NCBI RefSeq assembly: GCF_000955805.1
Contig: NZ_JYOA01000001.1
Coordinates: 214,630 to 278,629 of the forward strand
Reading direction: 5' to 3'
Source of the DNA: Pseudomonas sp. 21
GTDB lineage: Bacteria > Pseudomonadota > Gammaproteobacteria > Pseudomonadales > Pseudomonadaceae
DNA: 64,000 nucleotides
Both the position numbers and the translations under genes were made by a program. This document shows, piece after piece, positions 47,854 through 56,001 of this stretch. The number at the start of each line of letters is the position of its first letter. Positions within the stretch are counted from its first letter, which is position 1. The notes beneath the pieces were generated by a model that searched no databases, was not told the DNA's origin, and saw only the letters and a list, made by a program, of their open reading frames with translations.

Positions 47854-49041
47854 ATGAGCCAGAAAGCATTCGTCGCCGGCGTCGGCATGATCCAGTTCAA
47901 GAAACCGGGCACCAGCGACTTCTACGATGTCATGGCCGCCCAGGCGATCCAGCAGGCACTCAGCGATGCCGGCATCGACTACCGCCTGGTGCAACAGGCC
48001 TACGCCGGCTACGTCTACGGCGACTCCTGCTGCGGGCAGAAAGCCGTGTACCACGCGGGCATGACCGGCATTCCGGTGCTCAACGTCAACAACAACTGCG
48101 CCACCGGCTCCTCCGCCCTGTTCCTCGCCCGCCAGGCGGTACAGAGCGGCGCGGTGGACTGCGCCCTGGCAGTGGGCTTCGAACAGATGAACCCCGGCGC
48201 CCTGAAATCCGCCTGGACCGACCGGCCGGCTGCGCTGGAACGCGCCAACTCGATTGTCAGTGAACTGGTAGCCGGCGTCGACGTGCCGAGCAATGCCATC
48301 CGCCAGTTCGCCGGCGCCGGCCGTGCGCACATGCAGAAGTACGGCACCAGGCTGGAGACCTTCGCGTCTATTCGCGCCAAGGCCAGCCGCCACGCCGCAC
48401 GCAACCCGCTGGCGGTGTTCCGCAACGTGGTCACCACCGAGCAGGTGATGAACGACGTGGTGCTCTGGCCCGGCGTGCTGACCCGCCTGATGGCCTGCCC
48501 GCCCACCTGCGGCGCCGCCGCGGCCATCGTGGTCTCCGAAGCGTTCGCGAAGAAGCACGGCCTGCGCACCGACGTACTGATCGCCGGCCAGTCCATGGCC
48601 ACCGACATTCCCGCCTCCTTCGACACCCGCGACATGATCCGGGTGGTCGGCTTCGAGGTCACTCGGCTTGCGGCCCAGCAGGCCTACGAGCAGGCCGGCA
48701 TCGGCGTGAACGATATCGACGTCATCGAACTGCACGACTGCTTCGCCCAGAACGAACTGCTCACCTATGAAGGCCTCGGCCTGTGCGCCGAGGGCGAAGG
48801 CGAGCAGCTGGTGGAAGACGGTGACAACACCTATGGCGGCAAGTGGGTGGTCAACCCGTCCGGCGGCCTGCTCTCCAAGGGCCATCCGCTGGGCGCCACC
48901 GGCCTTGCGCAATGCTACGAGCTGACCCACCAGTTGCGCGGCAGCGCCGGTGACCGCCAGGTGGAGAACGCCCGCATCGCGGTGCAGCACAACCTCGGCC
49001 TCGGCGGTGCCGGCGTGGTCACCGTGTACCAGAAGAACTGA
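47854..49041 (+). CDS. SCP-x/Ltp-type thiolase (lipid-transfer protein)
   Basis: 395-residue SCP-x-type thiolase. Cys82 (NVNNNCATGSSALFLARQAV) is the nucleophile, HDCF marks the SCP-x branch, and GGLLSKGHPLGATG carries the histidine. The second thiolase cysteine is replaced in IAVQHNLGLGGAGVVTVYQK, as in mammalian SCP-x, which cleaves branched 3-oxoacyl-CoAs. It starts at ATG 47854 after AAGGA, 19 bp from the acyl-CoA dehydrogenase. It is directly followed by two MaoC genes, an order seen in sterol and branched-acid degradation clusters. Confidence 0.92.
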   Translation: MSQKAFVAGVGMIQFKKPGTSDFYDVMAAQAIQQALSDAGIDYRLVQQAYAGYVYGDSCCGQKAVYHAGMTGIPVLNVNNNCATGSSALFLARQAVQSGAVDCALAVGFEQMNPGALKSAWTDRPAALERANSIVSELVAGVDVPSNAIRQFAGAGRAHMQKYGTRLETFASIRAKASRHAARNPLAVFRNVVTTEQVMNDVVLWPGVLTRLMACPPTCGAAAAIVVSEAFAKKHGLRTDVLIAGQSMATDIPASFDTRDMIRVVGFEVTRLAAQQAYEQAGIGVNDIDVIELHDCFAQNELLTYEGLGLCAEGEGEQLVEDGDNTYGGKWVVNPSGGLLSKGHPLGATGLAQCYELTHQLRGSAGDRQVENARIAVQHNLGLGGAGVVTVYQKN

Positions 49042-49059
49042 CTTCGGAGCGCCTACCAG

Positions 49060-49500
49060 ATGATCGACAAGAAACACATCGGCAAGGTCCTGCCGTCCTT
49101 CAGCGCCACCGCCGAAGCCGGCCAGCTGCGCTTCTTCGCCAGGAGCATCGGCGAAACCAATCCGATCTACCTCGACGAGCAGGCGGCGCGCGACGCCGGG
49201 CACCCCGCCCTGCCGCTGCCGCCGACCTTCCTGTTCTCCCTGGCCTTCCAGATGCCGAACCAGGCCTGGCGCGACGAGCTGGGCATCATTTCCTCGCGCA
49301 TCCTGCATGGCGAAGAATCCTTCACCTACCTGCGCATGGCCTACGCCGGCGACACCCTGCACTACGACGTGCGCATCACCGACATCTACGACAAGAAAGG
49401 CGGCGCACTGAGCTTCGTGGTGCGCGAGTCGAAGGTCACCAACCAGCGCGGCGAGCACGTGGCGACCCTGCGCACCACCCTCGTCCACCGCAACGGCTGA
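49060..49500 (+). CDS. MaoC-like dehydratase N-terminal-type (FAS1-like) protein, probable non-catalytic half
   Basis: 146-residue hotdog protein of the MaoC_dehydrat_N type. ARSIGETNPIYLDEQAARDA occupies the site of the hydratase-2 motif but has Glu-Thr and Tyr where the catalytic Asp and His would be. It lies 14 bp before a normal MaoC gene, so the two probably form a heteromer with one active site, as in ChsH1-ChsH2 and HtdXY. Its likely role is support of the substrate tunnel. Confidence 0.88.
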   Translation: MIDKKHIGKVLPSFSATAEAGQLRFFARSIGETNPIYLDEQAARDAGHPALPLPPTFLFSLAFQMPNQAWRDELGIISSRILHGEESFTYLRMAYAGDTLHYDVRITDIYDKKGGALSFVVRESKVTNQRGEHVATLRTTLVHRNG

Positions 49501-49514
49501 ACCGGAGACCACCC

Positions 49515-49934
49515 ATGACCCTAGTCCGCTTCGATTCCGTCCAGGTCGGCGACAGCCTGCCGCCGCTGAGCCTGGCACCGATCAACCGCACCACCCTGGC
49601 GCTGTTCGCCGGGGCTTCGGGCGATCACAACCCGATCCACATCGACATCGACTACGCGCGCAAGGCCGGCATGGTCGACGTGTTCGCCCACGGCATGCTG
49701 TCCATGGCCTATCTGGGCCGGCTGCTGACCCAGTGGGTCGACCAGCGCCAGCTGCGCGGCTTCGGCGTGCGCTTCGCCGGTATCACCCACCTCGGCCACC
49801 AGATCACCTGCACCGGCAAGGTGGTGGAGAAGTTCGAGGCCGAAGGCGAGCGTCGCGTGAAGCTGGAAATCCAGACCGCCAACCAGTACGGCGAAACCAA
49901 GATCGTCGGCGACGCCATCGTCGCCCTGCAGTGA
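49515..49934 (+). CDS. MaoC-type (R)-enoyl-CoA hydratase, catalytic half
   Basis: 139-residue hotdog protein with the complete hydratase-2 motif: Asp and His in GASGDHNPIHIDIDYARKAG followed by VFAHGML. It should hydrate 2-enoyl-CoA to the (R)-3-hydroxyacyl-CoA, the isomer oxidised by MFE-2/Hsd4A-type SDRs. Translationally close to its MaoC partner (14 bp) and to the following SDR gene (11 bp). Confidence 0.92.
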   Translation: MTLVRFDSVQVGDSLPPLSLAPINRTTLALFAGASGDHNPIHIDIDYARKAGMVDVFAHGMLSMAYLGRLLTQWVDQRQLRGFGVRFAGITHLGHQITCTGKVVEKFEAEGERRVKLEIQTANQYGETKIVGDAIVALQ

Positions 49935-49945
49935 GGAACAACAAC

Positions 49946-50770
49946 ATGGCAAAACTCGACGGCAAGGTGGCCCTGGTCAGTGGCTCCGGACGCGGCATCG
50001 GCCAGGCCATCGCGCTGAAGCTGGCCAGCGAAGGCGCGCGCATCGTGATCAACGACCTGGACCTGGAACCGGCGCAGGAAACCGCCGCGATGATCCGCGA
50101 CCTCGGCGGCCAGGCGGCGATCTGCCATGGCAACGTCAGCGCACCGGACTTCGCCGAGCGTTACATCCGCACCGCGATGGAGCACTTCAAGGCCATCGAC
50201 ATCATCGTCAACAACGCCGGCTACACCTGGGACGACGTGGTGCAGAAGATGAGCGACGAGCAGTGGTACTCCATCCTCGACTGCCACATGACCGCGCCCT
50301 TCCGCATCTTCCGTGCGGCCTACCCGATCATCAAGGCGCAGGCCCAGGCCGACGCCGAGGCCGGCCGCGAGGTGTTCCGCAAGGTGGTGAACATCTCCTC
50401 GGTGTCTGCCCTCAACGGCAATGCCGGGCAACTCAACTACAGCGGCGCCAAGGCCGGCGTCGCCGGCATGACCCGCGCGCTGGCCCGCGAGTGGGGACGC
50501 TTCAAGGTCAACGTCAACGCCGTGGCCTTCGGCTTCATCGAGACCCGCATGACCCGTGCCGATGCCCATGCCGGCGCAACGGTGAGCATCGACGGGCGCG
50601 ACATTCGCGTGGGGATCAGCCCGGAGGTCGCCAAGTCGTTCGCCCAGCGCAATCCGCTGGGCCGCCCGGGCACGGTCCAGGAGGCGGCCGACGCCGTGTA
50701 CCTGTTCTGCTCGCCGGAGTCGAACTACATCACCGCGCAAACCGTTGCCGTGGCCGGGAACCTGCAGTAA
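49946..50770 (+). CDS. SDR-family 3-hydroxyacyl-CoA dehydrogenase
   Basis: 274-residue SDR: SGSGRGIGQAIALKLASEGA (cofactor loop with Ser-Gly in place of Thr-Gly), IVNNAGYTWDDV, Ser in NISSVSALNGNAG and Tyr/Lys in NYSGAKAGVAGM. An insertion RADAHAGATVSIDGRDIRVG in the substrate loop sets it apart from FabG. ATG at 49946 is chosen over a long antisense-like extension; GTGAGGA lies seven bases upstream. It likely oxidises the product of the MaoC hydratase. Confidence 0.92.
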   Translation: MAKLDGKVALVSGSGRGIGQAIALKLASEGARIVINDLDLEPAQETAAMIRDLGGQAAICHGNVSAPDFAERYIRTAMEHFKAIDIIVNNAGYTWDDVVQKMSDEQWYSILDCHMTAPFRIFRAAYPIIKAQAQADAEAGREVFRKVVNISSVSALNGNAGQLNYSGAKAGVAGMTRALAREWGRFKVNVNAVAFGFIETRMTRADAHAGATVSIDGRDIRVGISPEVAKSFAQRNPLGRPGTVQEAADAVYLFCSPESNYITAQTVAVAGNLQ

Positions 50771-50829
50771 CCGCCGCGTCACGCAAGCCGCGCCCAGTCC
50801 ACTACAAGAACAAGAACACGGAGTCAGCC

Positions 50830-52818
50830 ATGAAAGCCCGGATCACCCGCTACCTGCCCTGTACCCTGCTGGCCAGCATCCTCGCTGTCGGCATCAGCCC
50901 CTCGCTGCACGCCGAGGAATCTGGCGGTAGCCAACCGGCGAGCCCGATCACCGCGCAGAAGAACGCCGCGGTGCTGAAGGTGCTGCCGTTCAGCGACCGC
51001 ACCGACTACGAGTCGGTCACCCGCGGGCTCATCGCGCCCTACAAGGGCCAGGTGAAGAACGCGGCAGGCAAGGTGATCTGGGATTCTCAGGCCCACGACT
51101 TCCTCGACAAGGACCAGGCCCCGGAGACGGTCAATCCGAGCCTCTGGCGCACCGCCCAGTTGAACAACCATGCCGGCCTGTTCGAGGTCGCCGAAGGCAT
51201 CTACCAGTTGCGCGGGATGGACGTGTCCAACATGACCATCGTCGAGGGCAAGGATGGGCTTTTCGTCATCGATCCGCTGACCTACGCGGAAACCGCACGC
51301 AATGCGCTGGACCTCTACTACCAGCACCGCCCCAGGAAGCCCATCATCGGTGTCGGCTTCAGCCATAGCCATGGCGACCACTTCGGGGGCGTGCGCGGCA
51401 TCGTCGACGAAGCCGACGTGAAGAGTGGCAAGGTGAAGATCTTCGCGCCTTCGGGTTTCATGGAGCACGCCATCAGCGAGAATATTTTCGCCGGCAACGC
51501 CATGAGCCGTCGCTCGCAGTACCAGTTCGGCACCTTCCTGCCCCGAGGCGAACAAGGCCAGGTCGACGTCGGCATGGGCAAGGCGCTGCCCTCGGGCGGC
51601 ACCTTCACCCTGATCGCACCGACCGACCTGATCCGGAAAGAGTACGAAACCCACACCGTCGGCGGCATCGAGATCGAGTTCCAGCTCACCCCCGGCACCG
51701 AAGCGCCGGCGGAAATGAACTTCTACTTCCCGCAACACCGCGCGCTGTGCATGTCCGAGAACAGCACGCAGATGATGCACAACATCCTCACCCCGCGTGG
51801 CGCGCTGGTGCGCGACGCCAAGGCCTGGTCGCACTACCTGGATGCGAGCCTGGAGCGCTATGGCGACAAGACCGACGTGATGTTCGTGTCGCACAACTGG
51901 CCGACCTGGGGCGGCGAACGCATCCGTACGCTGCTGGCTGACCAGCGCGACATGTACGCCTTCCTCAACGATCGCACCGTCCACCTGATGAACCAGGGCC
52001 TGACCTCCACCGAAATCGCGCAGAAGATGGACAAGCTGCCCGGCGACCTGGAGAAGAAGTGGTACACCCGCGGTTACTACGGCTCGCTCAGCCACAACTC
52101 CCGTGCCGTCTACCAACGCTACCTGGGTTTCTATGACGGCAACCCGGCGAACCTCGACCCGCTGACACCGGTGGATGCAGGCACTCGCTACGTCGAAGCG
52201 ATGGGCGGCGCCGATGCCGTCATCAAGCTGATCCGCGCCGCCATCGACAAGGGCGACTACCGCTGGGCCGCAACCCTGGGCAACCACCTGGTCTTCGCCC
52301 AGCCGCAGAACGAAGAAGCGAAGCAGCTGCAGGCCGATGCCCTGGAGCAGTTGGGCTACCAGTCCGAGAACGCGCTGTGGCGCAACATCTATCTGACCGG
52401 CGCCATGGAGCTGCGCCATGGCGTTCCGGTCTATGACGCCGGCGCCACCAAGGCCGACGTGGTCAAGAGCATGGAGCCCGGCCAGTTCTTCGACTTCCTG
52501 GCGATCCGCCTGGATTCGGAAAAGGCCCAGGGCCACGACATGGTGATGAACTGGGTATTCACCGATCTGGCCAGGGACTATGCCGTGACGCTGCGCAACG
52601 GCGTGCTCACCCATCGCGATAACGAGAAGAACGCCAGCCCCACGGTGACCATCACCCTGGCCAAGGCCACGCTGGATCAGATCAGCCTGCGCAAGCTGGA
52701 CTTCCCCACCGCCATCAGGCAGGGCGACATCAAGCTGGACGGCGACGGCAAGGCCCTGGGCGTATTCCTGGGGATGATCGACAGCCCCACCCCCCAGTTC
52801 AACATCGTCACGCCCTGA
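50830..52818 (+). CDS. SdsA1-like alkylsulfatase (type III, metallo-beta-lactamase fold)
   Basis: 662-residue exported zinc hydrolase that, by family, cleaves primary alkyl sulfates such as SDS to alcohol and sulfate. Signal peptide residues 1-27 (ASILAVGISPSLHA). The HxHxDH motif is His179, His181, Asp183, His184 in FSHSHGDHFGG, and PQHRALCMSENSTQMMHNIL follows. The C-terminal ~130 residues form the SCP2-like domain (FDFLAIRLDSEKAQGHDMVM). Start at ATG 50830, 59 bp after the SDR. Full family length, motifs intact. It would feed a long-chain alcohol to the ADH of this cluster. Confidence 0.92.
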   Translation: MKARITRYLPCTLLASILAVGISPSLHAEESGGSQPASPITAQKNAAVLKVLPFSDRTDYESVTRGLIAPYKGQVKNAAGKVIWDSQAHDFLDKDQAPETVNPSLWRTAQLNNHAGLFEVAEGIYQLRGMDVSNMTIVEGKDGLFVIDPLTYAETARNALDLYYQHRPRKPIIGVGFSHSHGDHFGGVRGIVDEADVKSGKVKIFAPSGFMEHAISENIFAGNAMSRRSQYQFGTFLPRGEQGQVDVGMGKALPSGGTFTLIAPTDLIRKEYETHTVGGIEIEFQLTPGTEAPAEMNFYFPQHRALCMSENSTQMMHNILTPRGALVRDAKAWSHYLDASLERYGDKTDVMFVSHNWPTWGGERIRTLLADQRDMYAFLNDRTVHLMNQGLTSTEIAQKMDKLPGDLEKKWYTRGYYGSLSHNSRAVYQRYLGFYDGNPANLDPLTPVDAGTRYVEAMGGADAVIKLIRAAIDKGDYRWAATLGNHLVFAQPQNEEAKQLQADALEQLGYQSENALWRNIYLTGAMELRHGVPVYDAGATKADVVKSMEPGQFFDFLAIRLDSEKAQGHDMVMNWVFTDLARDYAVTLRNGVLTHRDNEKNASPTVTITLAKATLDQISLRKLDFPTAIRQGDIKLDGDGKALGVFLGMIDSPTPQFNIVTP

Positions 52819-52848
52819 CGCGCGCCCCTTCGACACAGGACACAAGGC

Positions 52849-54357
52849 ATGAAGCAACTTACCCCCATGGATGCACAGTTCTTCTACTCCGATGCCCCCC
52901 ATCAGCCGATGGTCATCGGCGGCCTGTGGATCTGCGACCAGAACTCCGCACCCAATGGTCTGGTCCGGCACAAGGACATCATTCGCTACATCAACAGCCG
53001 CCTGAGCAGCACCTCGCTGTTCCGCCGGCGCCTGCAACACGCGCCACTGCGGCTCGACGACCCCTACTGGCTGGAAGACAAGAACTTCGACCTGGAGTAC
53101 CACATCCGCCATGTCGGCCTGCCGCAACCGGGCGACTGGCGGCAACTGTGCATCTTCACCGCCCGGGCGATGTCGAGGACCCTGGACATGGAGCGCGCGC
53201 CCTGGGAAATCACCATCATCGAAGGCCTGAACAACGTCGAGGGCGTGCCACCGGGCAGCTTCGCCCTGCTGCTGCGCCTGCACCACGCCTATGTCGACGG
53301 CAAGTCGGGGGTGGAGATCACCACCCTGCTGATGGACGACCAGATCGACTTCGACGAGAACACCTACCGCCTCCCCCTCAGCGACCGCATGCCCACCCGC
53401 ACCCAGATGTGGGCCAAGACCATGCCGCGCCTGCTCGGCCAGTCCCTGCGCAGCGCCAGGGCCAGCCTGAGCATCGCGCGCAAGAGCCTGCAACTGGCGG
53501 CCCAATTGCGCGGCGATGCCAGTCCGGACCAGAGTCGCGTGCCCACCACGCTGTTCAACGCGCAGATTTCCCCGCACCGCAGCTACGGTGCCACCCAATG
53601 GCCGATCGCCGACCTCAAGCAGATCCGCCGCTGCGCCGAGGGCGCCACCCTCAATGACGTGATCATCGCCATCATCGCCGGGGGCCTGCGGCGCTACCTG
53701 TTGCGGCGCGAGGCGCTGCCGGTGGAGCAATCGCTGGTCGCCCTGTGCCCGGTAGCGATGCGTCCGGAAAGCGCCCGGCGCGACATGGGCAACCTGATCT
53801 CCATGATGCTGATCGGCATGGGGACCGACATGGCCGATCCGCAACTGCGCCTGCAGGCCATCACCGAGCGCACCCAGCGCGGCGCACCGCTGGCCAAGGA
53901 GGTGATGCACGAGCTGATCACCTCCGTGGGCGAAGCACTGCCCGCGCCGATGCGCATGCTCGGCGGCTGGCTGCAGAACCAGGTCCGCTACGTGAGCCGC
54001 TTCCACCTGCAGAACACCCTGATCACCAACGTGCCCGGCCCAACCAACGGCGCGGAGAAGAAGTACTTCGCCGGTGCCGAGATCCTCGCCACCTACCCCA
54101 TAGTGCCGGTGTTCGACGGCATGGGTCTGAGCCATGGCATCACCAGCCTGTACGGCAACGTCATCCTCGGCGTACTGGCCGACCGGCAGATGCTGCCGGA
54201 CATGGATGTGTACATGGCGAGCCTGCAGGAATCGACCGAGGAGTACCTGGCCCTGGCGCACCGGCGCGAAACCGAGGTAGCCAGCGAGCCGGCCAGGCGC
54301 CCTGCCGCCTCTCGCAGGCGCCCGGCTGCACAATCGTCCGAGCCGAGCGTCGAGTAA
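52849..54357 (+). CDS. Wax ester synthase / diacylglycerol acyltransferase (WS/DGAT)
   Basis: 502-residue acyltransferase. The catalytic HHxxxDG motif is His145-His146-Ala-Tyr-Val-Asp-Gly151 (LRLHHAYVDGKSGVE). PLTPMDAQFFYSD opens the protein and NVPGPTNGAEKKYFAGAEIL is the conserved C-terminal block. It joins acyl-CoA to long-chain alcohols or diacylglycerol to make storage lipids, or detoxifies the alcohols. Starts 30 bp after the sulfatase. Basic Ala/Arg/Pro-rich tail. Likely membrane-associated. Confidence 0.93.
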   Translation: MKQLTPMDAQFFYSDAPHQPMVIGGLWICDQNSAPNGLVRHKDIIRYINSRLSSTSLFRRRLQHAPLRLDDPYWLEDKNFDLEYHIRHVGLPQPGDWRQLCIFTARAMSRTLDMERAPWEITIIEGLNNVEGVPPGSFALLLRLHHAYVDGKSGVEITTLLMDDQIDFDENTYRLPLSDRMPTRTQMWAKTMPRLLGQSLRSARASLSIARKSLQLAAQLRGDASPDQSRVPTTLFNAQISPHRSYGATQWPIADLKQIRRCAEGATLNDVIIAIIAGGLRRYLLRREALPVEQSLVALCPVAMRPESARRDMGNLISMMLIGMGTDMADPQLRLQAITERTQRGAPLAKEVMHELITSVGEALPAPMRMLGGWLQNQVRYVSRFHLQNTLITNVPGPTNGAEKKYFAGAEILATYPIVPVFDGMGLSHGITSLYGNVILGVLADRQMLPDMDVYMASLQESTEEYLALAHRRETEVASEPARRPAASRRRPAAQSSEPSVE

Positions 54358-54431
54358 TACCGGGGTGGCGCGTGAAAGGCAGGGAGGCCTCGCGCGCCGC
54401 CGTCAACCATCAGCGAACAGGGAGAGTCCCG

Positions 54432-55868
54432 ATGTTCAGGCAGAAGTCAGCGGTGCGGCAATTGAGCGACAAGATGGACCACGCCCACAGCTACCAGGAA
54501 TGGGCGGAGCACGCCGCCGCCCTCGACCACGCGACCGGCATGGACGACTGGCGCGGCAACGAAGTCTCCGGCGACTACGACTACCGCACGGTACGGCAAC
54601 GCATGGAGCGCCTGCGCGGCATGCGCAATGCCGGTGCCTACGCCAATCTGATGTTCGTCCTCAACGAGGGTATCCACGGCAACCTCGCCGGCATGGGCAA
54701 AGCCGTGCTCTATGGCCGCGCCAACCTGGGCACCAAGCACCTGATCCACCAGTACATCGAGGAAGTCTGCCTGGCGCTGCAGGCCATCGACGGCCTCGAC
54801 GAGAGCATCATCGCGCTGGACGAGCGCAAGGACTTCTTCCTCCGCGCCAGCCAGTGCTTCGGTCGTTCCGCTCTGATGCTCAGCGGCGGCGCGGTACTGG
54901 GTTACTTCCATGCCGGCGTGCTCAAGGCACTGTTCGAAGAAGGCATGCTGCCGAGCATCATCTCCGGTTCCAGTGCCGGCTCGATCCTGGCCTCCATCGC
55001 CTGCACCCACGCCAACTCGGACATGCTCGACAAGCTGCAGCCGGAACTGCTGCTGATGCAACCACAGGGCGACGCGCGCAAGCGCCGCCGAAGGACGCGC
55101 CCCGCCCTGGAGGCCGGCGACCTGGCCAGCTACCTGGAGCGCCTGATTCCCGACCTGACCTTCGCCGAAGCCTACAAGGTCAGCGGCCGCCACCTGAACA
55201 TCACCGTCACGGGACTCGAGCCACGCCAGGCGCCGCGCCTGCTCAACGCCATCACCGCGCCAACGGTGCTGGTGCGCTCGGCGGTCATGGCCTCCTGCGC
55301 CATTGCCGGCATCTATCCCCCCGTGACCTTGCAGGCGAAGAACGCTGCGGGCCTCCAGGTGCCCTACCTGCCGGAGCAACAGTGGATCGACGGCTCCTTC
55401 CTCGACGATCTGCCCGCCAAGCGCCTGGGCCGCCTGTACGGGGTGAACCACTTCATCTCCAGCATGGCCAATCCCGCCGCGCTGCTCTTCACGCCCAACC
55501 CGAACGCCCAGCCGAACCTGTTGCAGAGTGCATTCAACCAGCAGATACGCCTCAGCAAAGGCGTCGCCACCCACCTGCTGCGACTGGGCCGCGACCACCT
55601 GCGCATCCGCAATCCCACCCTCGCCCGCTGGCAGCACCTGAGCTACAGCGTGCTGGTGCAGGACTACATCGCCGACATCAACATCTTCCTCGGCAAACGC
55701 TGGCACAACCCGCTCAAGCTGCTGGCGCCGATGCCGCTGGCCGAGCTGCGGCAACTGCTGCGCGAAGGCGAACAGGCGACCTGGGAACGCATGGAGATGG
55801 TGCGCAACTGCACCGCCATCAGCCGCACCCTCGACGGCATTCTACGCGCCCGGCACTGGTCGGCCTGA
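54432..55868 (+). CDS. Patatin-like phospholipase/lipase with DUF3336-type N-terminus
   Basis: 478-residue patatin-family lipid hydrolase. The Ser-Asp dyad is Ser181 in GSSAG (179-183) and the Asp in QWIDGSFLDDLP; ALMLSGGAVLGYFHAGVLKA is the oxyanion loop. About 150 residues before it (TYR-rich, with DHAHSYQEWAEHAAALDHAT) resemble DUF3336, found in triacylglycerol lipases such as fungal TGL3-5 and in Pseudomonas relatives. ATG 54432 is chosen, with GGGAGAG eight bases upstream. It may mobilise the esters made by the WS/DGAT encoded 75 bp before it. Confidence 0.9.
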   Translation: MFRQKSAVRQLSDKMDHAHSYQEWAEHAAALDHATGMDDWRGNEVSGDYDYRTVRQRMERLRGMRNAGAYANLMFVLNEGIHGNLAGMGKAVLYGRANLGTKHLIHQYIEEVCLALQAIDGLDESIIALDERKDFFLRASQCFGRSALMLSGGAVLGYFHAGVLKALFEEGMLPSIISGSSAGSILASIACTHANSDMLDKLQPELLLMQPQGDARKRRRRTRPALEAGDLASYLERLIPDLTFAEAYKVSGRHLNITVTGLEPRQAPRLLNAITAPTVLVRSAVMASCAIAGIYPPVTLQAKNAAGLQVPYLPEQQWIDGSFLDDLPAKRLGRLYGVNHFISSMANPAALLFTPNPNAQPNLLQSAFNQQIRLSKGVATHLLRLGRDHLRIRNPTLARWQHLSYSVLVQDYIADINIFLGKRWHNPLKLLAPMPLAELRQLLREGEQATWERMEMVRNCTAISRTLDGILRARHWSA

Positions 55869-55908
55869 CGGCCTGCGCCGCACAACGTTGGCACCTTCAC
55901 CGCCTTGT

Positions 55909-55934
55909 GCCGGTCTCAAGCTTCGCAGACCGGC
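55909..55934 (+). terminator. Hairpin with short T-run after the patatin gene
   Basis: GCCGGTCT and AGACCGGC form an 8-bp perfect stem with a 10-base loop, followed by GTTTCCC. It lies 40 bp after the patatin stop and may end the operon or weaken read-through into the last acyl-CoA dehydrogenase. Confidence 0.5.
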
Positions 55935-56001
55935 GTTTCCCTGGCGGCCGGATAACCCCCGCCCCGGAATGAAGCCACGCCCCTCGAACAGGAGTTTCGC
56001 C

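Noticed and set aside
50824..54333. A 1169-codon open frame on the minus strand
   Set aside because: Antisense to the sulfatase and WS/DGAT genes; composition is that of a frame shadow.
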